From: Poa pratensis | Taxonomy: Eukaryota; Streptophyta; Magnoliopsida; Poales; Poaceae | Reading direction: 5' to 3' | Assembly (NCBI GenBank): GCA_947311845.1 | Contig: CAMZMU010000063.1 | Location: 125,710,914-125,774,913 of the forward strand | DNA length: 64,000 nucleotides | In this document: piece after piece, positions 1 to 11,400 of the stretch | Layout of the letters: each line of letters opens with the position of its first letter | Position numbering within the stretch: the first letter of the stretch is position 1 | Translations under genes and position numbers: made by a program | Notes under the pieces: generated by a model | Database searches by the model: none | What the model was told of the DNA's origin: nothing | What the model saw: the letters and a program-made list of their open reading frames with translations, nothing else

Positions 1-577
1 TCGGCCGCTCCGGCGGCGGGAGGATGGGGAATCCCCAGATCTGCGCTCCGGCGTGTAGCTCGAGGGTTGCGGGTGGCGTGGCCGTGGCGGGAAGGGCGGC
101 GCCGTCGCGCTGTCGGTGCTCTGCGGCTTCCCCTCCCCGGCGTCGTCTCCGGCGGTGCTGGTGGGCTGCAGGTGCGCCCCGCTCTACCGATGCTTCCTCC
201 GGCGTCGGCTCGATCTCGTGAAGTGGTGCAGGAGGCCGGGATCCAGATCCTCTGGGTCGTCTTCGGCGTCGACGGCATCGGCGCTGGCTCAAGGCGATGG
301 CGTGCTCTGGTGGTCTTCCAGCTCCCTCCTCACCGCCAAGACCCAGGCGGTTGACTGAAGACGGCGGCTCTGCCGGCGGCTTCCTGGCCGCGGTTCGCTG
401 CAGTTCGCCGGCTCGGGTGGAGCGCGGCGGCAGCGCGCGGTTCGGCGGTCACCGTGGTGCGGCGGCGTCGGTGGTGGCTGGGCCCTCAAGGACGGGTTTG
501 TAGCTCCTTCTTCCCTGAGGTTGTACAGCTAGTTCGTTTCTTCTTTCGATCTGTATCCCTGTACTCAAAAAAAAAAA
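1..577 (+). mobile_element. GC-rich unclassified sequence ending in poly(A), possible retroposon 3' end
   Basis: The first 500 bases are very GC-rich with overlapping short frames in every phase, none of which resembles a protein I know. The sequence then turns T-rich and ends in an eleven-base A run at 567-577. This layout (GC-rich body, short T-rich tail, oligo-A) is what a truncated non-LTR retroelement or processed transcript leaves on the + strand. No target duplication can be checked because the left end is outside the window. The element class is inference. Confidence 0.3.
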
Positions 578-758
578 TGACAGTCGGTAGGCAGAGATTT
601 TTACGGGATCAGACCGTCGCTAATTACAGACGACCGTGGCGGTTATTCCTTTTCTATTCTTCCACGTCATTGTCTTTCCTACGTGTTGCATCTTACACAC
701 AGCTGATTGTACACCATTGTACATGCCCTCATGATAAACGAGAAATCTATTTTTAGTA

Positions 759-881
759 CTCCCTCCGTCTCAAAATAAGTGTCTCAAGTTTATGCAAAAG
801 TGAATGTATGTAGACATGTTTCATGTATAGATACATCCACTTTTGGGCAAACTTGAGACACTTATTTTTGGACGGAGGGAG
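759..881. mobile_element. Stowaway MITE, 123 bp
   Basis: Starts CTCCCTCCGTCTC and ends with the complementary GGACGGAGGGAG, flanked on both sides by TA (757-758, 882-883). The two halves are inverted copies, so the whole element folds as a hairpin. This is the Tc1/Mariner-type Stowaway family abundant in Triticeae. A same-length relative of the same subfamily lies at 40030-40152. Confidence 0.93.
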
Positions 882-984
882 TATGTTCTATAACCAGATT
901 ATATGCGAACACGCTGGTGACCGTCGGGTCAACCACAGACGGCCCGGTACAAAGTTCGGGTATGAGAATATGTTTTAGTTTATA

Positions 985-1132
985 CTCCACTGATCCTAAT
1001 TATATGAAGTTTTAGCTATTTCACTACAGACCACATTCGGATTGAAATGAGCGAGGATACACATTAAGATGCATCTAGATACATACGAAACATAAAAATG
1101 ATAAAACATCTTATACTTAGAAATGCAGGGAG
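985..1132. mobile_element. Degenerate Stowaway MITE
   Basis: Flanked by TA (983-984, 1133-1134). The left end CTCCACTGATCC and right end GCAGGGAG are decayed forms of the Stowaway terminus, and the interior (TTTAGCTATTTCACTACAGACC and following) resembles the larger Triticeae Stowaway subfamily. Older than the 759-881 copy. Confidence 0.65.
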
Positions 1133-1403
1133 TACTTTATAAATTTCTATTAATATGCTTAATTAATCATACCATAGAAATAGCTACTGAGACATTACCA
1201 TAAATAGTCCATACATTGTATAAAACATAATTTTGAAACATAATTTCTTATAGAATACTTTTTAGTATCTCTCAATTAAATATTTAATAATATTGCCCGT
1301 TATGTGGTTAACATAAGCAAACAACAAAGATTATCCTTGTGATACAATAACTTGCTAAATATAAGACACAAAGAAGTATAAACGTTCGGTATAAATTATT
1401 AAA

Positions 1404-1916
1404 GGGTCAATTGGTTATGTGTCCTACCTCCCTCTAGTTTATCTGTTTGTGCCCTACCCGCATGGTTTCCCTCGTCCCGCCGCCGGCACCGAACAGGCGG
1501 ATCGAATGCTTCGTTTTCTTGCCAATGCAGTGTGAAATGACAACACAATTTACAGATTATATTCGCGATAATGACATCCCGTGACCGCGCTTGACGTCCA
1601 GTCGAAATGACATGCATGTAAATGTTCACCACGTCATCTGGTGCCCCTTGACGTGTGGAGTACAAGTGTCGAACAATTGATGTGCATCGACGATCTGGTC
1701 AAATTTACTGCAATTGGAGACGTTGTGAGACATCTAGACGTATCGGAAGCATTTTGTGCGAGAACTGACGCGATTAACTTTTTGTTTATGTGCATATCTG
1801 CGTACGTGCATATCTGGCCATCGGCGAGCCAGTCAGGACACGGACGAGGAAAACTACGCGGGTAGGGAACAAACAGATAAACTAGAGTGAGATAAGGACA
1901 CAAAACAAATTGACCC
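1404..1916. mobile_element. Non-autonomous Mutator-like element (MULE-MITE), 513 bp
   Basis: The 5' end begins GGGTCAATTGGTTATGTGTC and the 3' end is its inverted copy, with about 75 bp of imperfect terminal inverted repeat (1404-1478 against 1842-1916). The element is bounded by a perfect 9-bp direct repeat ATTATTAAA at 1395-1403 and 1917-1925. A 9-bp target duplication with long TIRs is the hallmark of the Mutator superfamily. The interior has no meaningful reading frame, so the element depends on a transposase elsewhere. Confidence 0.88.
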
Positions 1917-1925
1917 ATTATTAAA

Positions 1926-2447
1926 TTGTATTCATATTTATTCGCCCTGCCCCAAATTATTGGGGCGGCCTGACTCGTAGCCAATTAACGGAAAACACTT
2001 CCCTGGGTGTGGGTCTGGACATAGTCATGCGTCAAAGGCTCATAATCATCTCGTTCTATGCTTTTGTCGTCCGCGGACGAAACAAATTGCCAAACAAGTC
2101 CGACATCTCCACATTTTTTACATCATGTATTGTGACAGACTTGACTCCAGTAAGGGTAAGATTCTTCAAAGCAAAAAAAGGTCAGCGCATACGTTTAACC
2201 AGAGATGTATTTGTACATGCACGCATCGGTGTGGGAGCTATCTTGTCCCTTGACATCATGTTATATGCTTTGAGATCCGCATAAGAGAGGGGATTTTTTT
2301 TTTAAAGGAATTTATTGGATTTTCTGAAAAGCTGATATATGTGCTAGATTGGACTAACAGTTACCAAAGGCCTTTCTGCTACGCCTTTACGAGCCCATGT
2401 TTCGGGGAAACAGACCATACCAGTCCGGATTCGCGGAGGCGACTGCA
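1926..2447. other. Intergenic, nothing recognised
   Basis: Only short chance reading frames. A T run lies at 2294-2303. No terminal repeat, tRNA-like fold or protein similarity is evident. Confidence 0.5.
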
Positions 2448-2455
2448 TTCGGGCT

Positions 2456-2985
2456 TACGGATGGCACCCGCCGGGTACGGGTACGGGTTTGGCACCCCCA
2501 TACCCGTACCCGCCCCATCTCCCCGCCCCCGCCACCCGCCCCATACCCGCCGGCGGGTACAAAAATTTCCCATACCCGCCCCCCGCCGGGTACCCGCCAC
2601 CCGCCGGGTACCCGCCAAGTTCTTGCTGAACAACAATTTGACAGGTTTTTGCATGTTTACAGCAACAAATTGACAGCAATTTAGATCAATAAATTGGCAG
2701 CAATTTACAGTAACAATTGACATGAATAAAAACAACAGCTAAGATACAATGCAATCACCTAAATGAATCACCTAGGTGCTTAGAACTCACTGACATGTGG
2801 GGTCAAACGGGTATGCGGGTACGCGGGTACGGGTTTGGCACCCCCATACCCGCCCCCGCCAGACCCGACGGGTTTGGAATTTCCCCGTTAAGCATACCCG
2901 CGGGTATTTTTTTCCACCATACCCTCCCCATTTAATGCGGGTACCCGCCGGGTTAGCGGGTAACGGGTACCCATTGCCATCCGTA
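2456..2985. mobile_element. hAT-type MITE, 530 bp, rich in ACCCGCC/GGGTACC simple sequence
   Basis: Ends are TACGGATGGCA at the left and TGCCATCCGTA at the right, which are exact inverted copies. The element is flanked by a perfect 8-bp duplication TTCGGGCT (2448-2455, 2986-2993). An 8-bp duplication and a TA..GGATGGCA-type terminus fit the hAT superfamily. Both arms are largely built from reiterated GGGTACCCGC-like words and so can pair extensively. The AT-rich centre codes for nothing visible. Confidence 0.88.
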
Positions 2986-2993
2986 TTCGGGCT

Positions 2994-3449
2994 AGAATTC
3001 GCGAGCGACTCGCTGGACCTCTCATCTCGCTTTCAAATCCATCTCACTGAAGTTTTTTACCCTATGTTAAAAATAATGCATCTTCTTCTCCAGCAACCAT
3101 CAAAGTTAGTCTTGGGCGAGTTTTCTCTTCCCCATCCCTTACCAGCCACATAACCCGTCGAGCGAGGAAGACTCGTCCGACCCGATCTCTCCTCCGGAGC
3201 TGCACCGTTCCGCTTAGCCAATTCCTACACATACAGTCATCCAGACCGAGAGTACTACACATGCAAGATATTAGGAACCAATTTTAGTGACCTAGGTTTT
3301 TTACACTTTCCATTTGGATCTTGTTTTTGCCGTTAACCATTTTTTCTAAATTTTCCCCATCTCGTTTGACTAAATCCAGAACAACCCATTAACCATTTTA
3401 CTAGTTTGAAGTAATTGTAAACGGAGGGAGGGAGTGTCTTAAAAACGTA
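2994..3449. other. Intergenic, nothing recognised except a MITE end fragment
   Basis: A fragment ACGGAGGGAGGGAG at 3421-3434 looks like a stray Stowaway terminus. Otherwise there are no genes or repeats that I can support. Confidence 0.45.
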
Positions 3450-3572
3450 CTCCCTCCGTTCCAAATTAGATGACTTCAATTTGTACAAAAGTTGATGTAT
3501 CTAGACATGTTACAAGTCTAGGTACATCCACTTTTGTACAAATAAAAGTCATCTAATATGGAACGGAGGGAG
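3450..3572. mobile_element. Stowaway MITE, 123 bp
   Basis: CTCCCTCCGTTCC at the left and GGAACGGAGGGAG at the right, flanked by TA (3448-3449, 3573-3574). The halves are inverted copies around a short spacer. Confidence 0.93.
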
Positions 3573-3574
3573 TA

Positions 3575-3710
3575 TATATCAACATGTTAGATGTTTTAGT
3601 ACTTTTGGATCCACTGTATGAAGACATGTTTTAGTACAAGATTTAAAATGTGTCTATATACGCTAGGGACCAAATACTAAAACATTTTTTATATTTTGAT
3701 ACGGAGGGCG
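3575..3710. mobile_element. Degenerate Stowaway MITE right part
   Basis: The right end TATTTTGATACGGAGGGCG next to TA, and the interior TACTAAAACATTTT, match the Stowaway pattern. The left end is replaced by or abuts the 3450-3572 element, suggesting a nested or adjacent insertion. Confidence 0.5.
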
Positions 3711-4702
3711 TATTTAATAATTCAAATCCGGAAAACGTACGTGTATTGGACTTGACGGAAGTTTTTTTAGAAAGTCCTATTTGTATGCAGAAGGAAGCTA
3801 TTTTTTTTTAATTAAATTCGAAAAATATTACGCAAAATGGCGAAATTCCAAAAATAATACACCTTCGGCCAGGGCTGGGCCGATAAGTGCCTGTCGGCCA
3901 GGGCTGGGCCGAAAAGACCTCGTCGGTTCTGGCTTAGCCGATTGCTTTGCATGGCGGGCCAGGCCTGCGGCCGACAGGCCTTTCTGCGTCACGTGGCCAC
4001 TAATCGGCCAGGTCTCCGCCGACGAGCCTCTAATCGGCCCAAGCCTGGCCGACAGGGCGCAGAATAAGGATCGGGCGAGGCTTCTTCTTCCTCGCGTGCT
4101 CTCTCTTCCTTTCTTCTTCCTTTCTTCTTCCAGCAGCTCCCTGCGCGCCGATCTGTCCATCCAGCCAGCAAATCTTCCTGCATGTAGTGTTAGAGAGTTA
4201 AGACAGCTTAGATATACATATGGGTTAGGTTTTGTGCAATTTCGTGTTGTTTGGTTAGAGCAATGGTGTAGTTTAGGTGGAGGTTAGTGTAGGGTGGTGG
4301 TGGTGCAGCGTGATGGTGGTGGTGCAGCGTGGTGGTGGTGCAGCGGTGGTGGTGACGGTGGTTGTCCATTGAATCGGCACACTTCAAGGGTATGCATTTT
4401 TTTTGGCTAATTAGGATTTACTGTTAATTATGTACGCATTAGTGTTAAGGTGGTAGTGTGATATTGATATTGCTAGGTATTTATTGTGCTACTAATATTA
4501 AGTACATAGATGTTGCCGGTTATAACAGTAAATTGGTGTCACATTAGTGTGCAACCTTCAATTAGTGTGGATCAATGTTTTTAAATTAGAGTATGTTCTT
4601 ATCTGTCATAAGTGTGGATCAGTGTTTTAAATTTAGAGTTTGATTTCATCTGTAATTAGTCTGTAATTTAGTCTTTTAATTTAGCTGCGCGAAGATATGT
4701 AA

Positions 4703-7375
4703 CAAGTATACTTGATCAGTCCGGATGTGGATCAAAACCATCGCGCAAAGATATTACAGGAGCGTAGCCTCGAGCCTCTAATAACTCGAGGACCGAGGGA
4801 ATATTGGCAGATACACCCTGCTTGGGAGGAGAGGTACATGCCTAATTGATTTTTGCGTGTCATATATTATCTGCATTAATTTTCTTGTTCGCTACGTATA
4901 TATGATTACGAATTTATATTTGTTTGCTGAACATGCAGGTTGAAGTGGGCTGGACTTTTACCTTTCGCGCGTCTAGTAGAGGCCACTGCTGACTCTTCAT
5001 GCATGGTGATAGACAACTGTCTTCTCACATGCTTAGTGGACAGATGGAGGCCCGAGACCCACACGTTTCACTTTCGATGGGGTGAGATGGCTCCTACTCT
5101 CGAGGATGTATCTTTCTTGCTTGGGCTGCCGTTGGCGGGTCAGCCCATAGGGCCGTTGCAGGCCCCAGAAAATTGGGAGCACGAGATGTCACTTCGCTTT
5201 CAGGGTATAAACCCCAATGCTGGAGTGTTTATGTCAGAGAATCACGGACCTAAGCTTGGATGGTTACTGGATTTTCAGGTACGCACTGTTTTATTTACAT
5301 GCATCAATTTATATACAGAATGCAATGTTTCCATGCATCGTTTCATTTCACTGACAGAATTTATTTTGAAATGTACAGATACATAAGTTTCCTGCTGGCA
5401 TTCCGCTGAATGCTACACAAATCACTAGGAGCCTTGAAGCATATATCTTGTGGCTTATGGGAAGGTGATGTTCACGGAGAACCATGTCACCACTATTAGC
5501 AAGAGGTACATCCCTATTGCTTTCGAGATCGCGAGTGCTACTGCGCCAGAACACATTACACAGAGGAGTTGGGGATCAACTGTATTAGCGGCTACTTACC
5601 GAGCTATGTGCAACGGGTGCCATCTACTGTCGGATACAGCATCCATACTTGGATGTCCCTTGTTGTTGCAGCTTTGGTCATGGGAGAGGTTCCCAATTGG
5701 ACGACCAGACGTGCGTGCACACGAGGCTTTCCCAGTGGATGCGTTTTTTGATGCTGATCACATAGACATGCCTACTTTTGGTTTTATCTGGACACGTCGT
5801 CAGGTATGTCTAATCTACGTATTTATCACAATTGTTACATTTTTGCCGACTTGCACTAACTTTTGTGTCGTGCAGAGGCGCTTTGCTCATTCGCAGATGA
5901 GGAACTGCTACCAGCCATTCAACGAGCAGTTCGACATTCTGAGTTCGGGAGCGGTAATCTGGCGACCGTACACGCAAGCAAAAAAGGAGGCTATATACCC
6001 GGGTGGTATCTCTGACCTGTGCACGAGAGATCGCGCGTACTGAATGACAAAATCAAAAATTGTCTTTGATATCTGCGTGGAGGAGATGGCCCAGCAGCGG
6101 GTTATGAGGCAATTTGGTCTACGACAACAGGCACTTCCTCTGTCGACAGAGGAACATGTCCCACCTATCATCCACGGGTATGTTTAATTACGCATTGTTT
6201 ATTTACGCATTATTCAATTACGCATCCACAGAGGAATTGTCTAACACTTACTACTACTGTAGGCTCACAAGAAAGGGAACTAATAGGAGCGCACTATCGT
6301 GGATGCGGAGGGTTGGCAGCTACGTTGCAGAGTGGGAAACTGCGACGACACGAGTCTGGCAGGAGGAGCTCGTGTTTGATCCTGACCTATTCAATTCGTA
6401 CCTGCAAATTTACATGACCTCAACCCGGTTACGCATTACGTATGTCGAGCATCCTGAGCTTACACCGGCTCCTACTACGTGGGATATGTATCCGACCCAG
6501 TCTACTGCAGGCTCCAGACAGTACGCGGTAAGAGATTAGTTAATTCTTACAAATTTTGCAAAATTATGTACAACTTACTGATAACGATGCAAATTACAGG
6601 CTGAATTGACTTACCAGCTACAGACGGAGGTGTCCGATTACAGACGTTCCCTATCGTCTGGCCCTCTATTGGACCGGCCGCACCATCAGTCCTGGTGCAG
6701 CGCTTCGAGCAGAGGCTGCGAGGTATCTACCAGGCTATCACGTGCACACGTGCGTCTGACGTCGATCACCGCCAAGCAGCACAACGCCCACCACGTCATC
6801 CCCGCAACGGCACAGCCACAGCAGCCGCAGGTGACGCCTCAGGATCGACATCAACCACGACCTCGTATGACGTCGCACAGAGCACCCTCTCCTGACCAGG
6901 CTGGAGGCTCGACGTCGCAGCCGTCGCCCAGAGCACCCTCTCCTGACCAGGCTGGAGGCTCGCATTGGGAGCAGCAGTTTAGTCCCACGACAGGCTATCA
7001 GCTTCGACCACCTCCGCAGCCACATGGTAAGTACCTTGTAAATTTGTATTCACCACGCTAAATGCTACGTACTTCTTTCTTAATGTTGTATTGCATCCAG
7101 GAAATCATCCGTCTACGTCCGCTCAGCAGTCGTCTGGATCCGCATGGGAGAGTGAGCACGACAGTGGGACCATACCTGAAATACGCACACAACTGGACAA
7201 TTGGATGGGTATGTACAATACTCCTCCACCCTACCCCACACAGGAGACGCAGGATGATGATGATGCTGGATCACTGATTCCTGGACGTGCGGTTGTGCCA
7301 CCCAACAGGCTGGGTTGGACTCCGCCAGATCCAAACCTTGCCAGACCTCCGCGCATGCGCAGACGTCGTCCATGA
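4703..7375 (+). pseudogene. Plant mobile domain (PMD, MAIN/MAIL-like) protein, decayed, inside a MULE
   Basis: Exons can be followed by good GT-AG sites: (first exon unresolved) to 4833, 4939-5278, 5379-5803, 5876-6177, 6263-6527, 6600-7026, 7101-7375. The spliced product reads EYWQIHPAWEER, LKWAGLLPFARLVEA, FHFRWGEMAPTLEDVSFLLG, MRQFGLRQ and a C-terminal proline/glutamine-rich tail ending RRRRP. This is the plant mobile domain family: Arabidopsis MAIN and MAIL1 are host members, and many copies ride on transposons. Breaks: a one-base loss near 5463 (the reading LWLMG continues as VMFTENH only after a shift), an in-frame TGA at 6041-6043 where the family usually has Trp (RDRAY-stop-MTK), and paired frame changes between about 6660 and 6760. 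The tail contains a 34-bp unit repeated 51 bp apart (6878-6962; APSPDQAGGS twice). Function of transposon PMD proteins is not settled. Confidence 0.82.
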
Positions 7376-7799
7376 GACTTCCGGTATATGTGGTCGACGC
7401 CGTGGTCAGTGATATCTTTGGGTCATATTCGTATTTCGATTTGTATGTGAGACATATATGTATTTCGATTTGTATGTGAGACATATATGTACGAGACATA
7501 TTATTATGTATGTACGAGACATATCCTTCCACATTGCATTGATACATTAATCTAACATACAAGTACAACTCTCCATTACAATTTCAGTAGTTCTACGTAC
7601 ATATATGTCTCACATATAACTCAACGATAACTAATTCTAATCACGTGGAGGTAACTGAGTACGAAAGTAATTCTAATCAACGACTTCACTTCCGTCTGCC
7701 ACGTGTTCGTGATGGAGGCATGAAGTCACCATCACTATTTTCATCGGCGACAGCCTTCGATGCGCCAACACTCTTAAACTTACGTCTACGGGACAAAAT
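7376..7799. other. 3' flank of the PMD gene within the MULE
   Basis: AT-rich, with TATATGTATTTCGATTTGTATG-like words repeated around 7430-7500 (a short direct repeat containing GAGACATATATGTA). No gene seen. Confidence 0.4.
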
Positions 7800-7995
7800 A
7801 GGCGGAGAAGATGGCGGGAGAATAATGGCGGGAGAATAATGGCGGGAGGAAAAGGGCGGGAGAACATGGCGGGAGAAGATGGCGGGAGAAAAAGGGCGGG
7901 AGGAGAATGGCGGGACAAAATGGGCGGGAGAAGATGGCGAGAAAAATGGCGGGAAGATATGTGCCGGAACACAACGGCGGGAGACAAATTGCGGG
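7800..7995 (+). repeat. Minisatellite of GGCGGGAGAA-type units
   Basis: About eleven loose copies of a 14-18 bp unit with core GGCGGGAGAA, separated by ATAAT, AAAAG or ATGG. It sits just inside the right inverted repeat of the MULE. Codes for no recognisable protein. Confidence 0.8.
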
Positions 7996-8422
7996 AACGA
8001 CGGGAAAAAACATACATGCAGAAGTCGGCCCAGCTTAAGCCGACTGGGTCTGGTCGGCTGGGCCTAGGCCGACAGAATCTTGTCGGCCCAATACTAGCCG
8101 ATAGGTATCTCTGACAAGTGCAGGGGTCGGCCGACAGGCATTTCGGCCCAGCCCTGGCCGACGGGCACTTATCGGCCCAGCCCTGGCCGAAGGTGTATTA
8201 TTTTTGGAATTTCACCATTTTGCGTAATATTTTTCGAATTTAATTAAATAAATGTATTATTAAAAAAAATTAGCGAGAAGGAAGAGGAGGATGGACACGC
8301 ATGCCCGTTTGACGTCTTCAAAACAGGCTCACGTATACCGTAGCCGAGACACATCGCCGATTCGCTCTAGGTCGCCAATCCATAACCCCACCGCCCTCCG
8401 CCCTCCGCCGCCGCACCCTCCC

Positions 8423-8430
8423 AAACCCTA
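8423..8430 (+). promoter_or_regulatory. telo-box in the eIF2-alpha 5' leader/promoter
   Basis: The octamer AAACCCTA lies 42 bp upstream of the eIF2-alpha ATG in a CT-rich leader. Telo-boxes of this sequence are common near the start of plant genes for the translation machinery, so the position fits. Activity is inferred only from sequence and place. Confidence 0.5.
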
Positions 8431-8471
8431 GCTCTCCCCGACCCACCCTCCCGTCCGCCGCCGCCGCCGCG

Positions 8472-11400
8472 ATGCCGAACCTCGAGTGCCGAATGTACGA
8501 GGCGCAGTTCCCGGAGGTGGACGCGCCGGTGATGATCCAGGTGAAGCACATCGCCGACATGGGCGCCTACGTCTCGCTCCTCGAGTACAACAACATCGAG
8601 GGCATGATCCTCTTCTCCGAGCTCTCCCGCCGCCGCATCCGCTCGATCTCCTCCCTCATCAAGGTCGGCCGCCAGGAGCCCTCCATGGTGCTCCGTGTCG
8701 ACCGCGACAAGGGCTACATCGATCTCTCCAAGCGCCGGGTCTCCGAGGAGGAGGCCGCCACCTGCGAGGACCGCTACAACAAGTCCAAGCTCGTGCACTC
8801 CATCATGCGCCACGCCGCCGACACGCTCGGCGTCGACCTCGAGCCCCTCTACGAGCGCATCGGGTGGCCCCTCTACCGCAAGTTCGGCCACGCCTTCGAG
8901 GCCTTCAAGCTCATCGTCACCGACCCCGACGGCGTGCTCGACGTCCTCACCTACGAGGAGAAGGAGATTGGACCCGATGGCCAGGAGGTTCGTCCCCGAC
9001 CCCTCCCCATAACATCCCCTTGCTGCTAATGGCTAATTAACTTCTCATTGTTTGGTGTATTTGAAACAATATCATCAATTCACTGCAGGCTGGTAGTGTT
9101 ATGACGACTTGACACTAGTATCTTGCACGATTAGACGTTTACATATGGTCTTAGAGATGCTACTGTAGCTGTTAAATTTGTCCTCCATCAAATTTGCCCC
9201 ATGAACTGTTAATTCCTAGTAGCTGGCTTGGAGTCTGTACTTAATAGTTACCTAATTTGTATAGACAAATAGTCGATTCAAGGATTATCTGTTGCTTCAA
9301 ATTGGTTGGTATACAAGAAGCGACGTCATCAATCCTCTTCAGGCTGGTAGTGTTATGACTTGAGAGTATATTCTGCAAGTTATTAAGCATCAACATGTGT
9401 TTGCGCGTGCATACTCAACTTGTTTTATCTATTAATAAGGTAGGAATCTGTTGCTCCTGCAGATTGCTAATTTTGTCCCCCTTCAGGCTTACCCTTGGAA
9501 TAGTTAGTTCCTACTTCCTATTGTCTGGTTTGAAGTCTAGTTGGCATACATAACTAGTTGGTTCAAGGATTTCTGTGGCTTCAGATTGGTCGGTGGAAAC
9601 TTGGAAGAGGTCTTTAGTTTGATTCTTAATGTACTGTCCATTGAAGTGATGTAAACCTGGTATTGATTCTCTAATACTAGGTAATAAGATCGTAGTTACA
9701 AGTTAGTAGGCTGTATAAGCATAAATTCGAATGCTAAAATTAAGTACCGTTATTTGATTGTCTGTCATATATGCTGGACTCAAAGTGATCTTTATGCTGC
9801 TCTACTTTGACCCCATTATATGCTATATGGTAGTTTCGGTTCCTGGACAGATGGGAGTTGCCCATGAATAAGCTCCATCCAATCAACAGTCAATCGGTAG
9901 GCATAGCCAAAAATATTAGCATTGAATTTTGTACTGATATGGAGATTCGTTCCTGACCCCTTCCGCAACTGCTGCTTTCTGCTAGTGTCTAATGAACTAC
10001 TTAGTATCGTTGTAGTCAATGCAGTGTAATCAATTCTCTTGAGGCTGTAGTGTTACGACTTGAGAGTTGAGACTAATCTCTTCTAACCAATTATCATTTT
10101 CATGCGTTTCTGAAGTAGGTATTTGTTGCACTGCAGTTTGTAATGTGTCATGTGTAAAATTTGCCCCTCAATAGTTTGTTCCTTGTAACTGATTTGATGT
10201 ATGCAGTCAATGAACGTGCATAGACTAGTCGATTCAAGAATTCCATTGGCTTCAAATTGGTTGGTTGGAAGTTTCCTCTGCTTGTTTTTCTGTGTACAGC
10301 CAATTGAAGTTGTACAACCTAGTAGGTTGTATAAGCATAAGTTTCAATGAAAAAATAATTAGGTACCATGATTTTAGTGTCACTTGAGATGAAATAATCA
10401 TGAATGGTGCTGTCGTTTAACCACAGCATATCCTATAATTGTTTCGGTTCTTGGCCAGCATATTGACGCATGAAATCTTATTCTGACATCAGGCTTGTGT
10501 TGTTTATGCATGCTTAAATCACTCCTATAGCATTTGTATGTTCAAATTAGACGTTCCTCGAGATCCATTTGTGCTGATAATTTTCTACAGGTGACTAAAG
10601 TTGTGCCGGCTGTCACCCCTGAGGTTAAGGATGCCCTGGTGACGAACATAAGGAGGAGAATGACACCACAACCACTCAAGATCCGTGCTGATGTTGAGAT
10701 GAAATGCTTCCAGTTCGATGGTGTTCTCCACATTAAGGTTCTGTTTGCTTTCTTGATCCATCCATGCAGTTTGGTTTCCAAGTGTATGTCTTGTTATGAT
10801 TTACTGTAGTTGTTTTATTATAGGAAGCCATGAGGAAAGCTGAAGCTGCTGGAAACGCTGACTGCCCTGTGAAGATTAAGCTAGTCGCTCCTCTACTTTA
10901 TGTTCTGACCACACAGACACTTGACAAGGTTAGTGATATCTGTTATCTTCCATTCATTTTAGGATTAATGTGTATTCATGACTTTCGATTTGCATTCTTT
11001 TGCTTTACATAGAAAATCCAAACAAAAAATTCATCCCATAGAATACAATGTCTTTGCATGGAGAGCATGTGTATTTTCTGGATTACATTAAGGTCTATCA
11101 TAACCTTATCAATAACGATTTAAGAGGCACGGACACGGGACTCCCGCCTCCCGCCTGCCCATGCCGGAAGAAGTGGGCTATTACGAAGTGGGACACGGGA
11201 GCCCAGTGGTACCCGCTTAAATTAATTTAAGCAGAAAACGGCCTGAGGTCGGATGGGGCCTGCATCATGCGCATTTGCCTGGGTCTCGCTCGGTGCAGGC
11301 GTGCAGCTAGCTGGTGTATGCGTCGCTGTACAATCTGGGACAAATGTGAGGTAGCTGGTAATCCCGCCAGCATTAAACGGATCTAACAAATGCGATGAGT

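Larger units (their letters stand above)
3798..8275 (+). mobile_element. Mutator-like element (about 4.48 kb) carrying a plant mobile domain gene
   Basis: Long terminal inverted repeats of roughly 120 bp face each other. Both hold TTTAATTAAATTCG (3807-3820 and inverted at 8235-8248), a stretch containing ATTACGCAAAATGG, and two copies of the 19-mer TCGGCCAGGGCTGGGCCGA (3865-3883 and 3894-3912, mirrored near 8140-8195). A 9-bp direct repeat AGAAGGAAG at 3789-3797 and 8276-8284 is the likely target duplication. The extreme left end seems to have lost about 17 bp relative to the right. No transposase is present; the cargo is the PMD gene. The right end lies 196 bp from the eIF2-alpha ATG, so the element occupies that gene's promoter region. 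Confidence 0.8.

Noticed and set aside
24..503. Overlapping open frames in the GC-rich first 500 bases
   Set aside because: All phases are open because of GC content; residues are Arg/Ala/Pro-rich without any domain.
8486..9040. Alternative + frames and the antisense frame over eIF2-alpha exon 1
   Set aside because: Shadows of the real eIF2-alpha frame, low-complexity Arg/Pro products.
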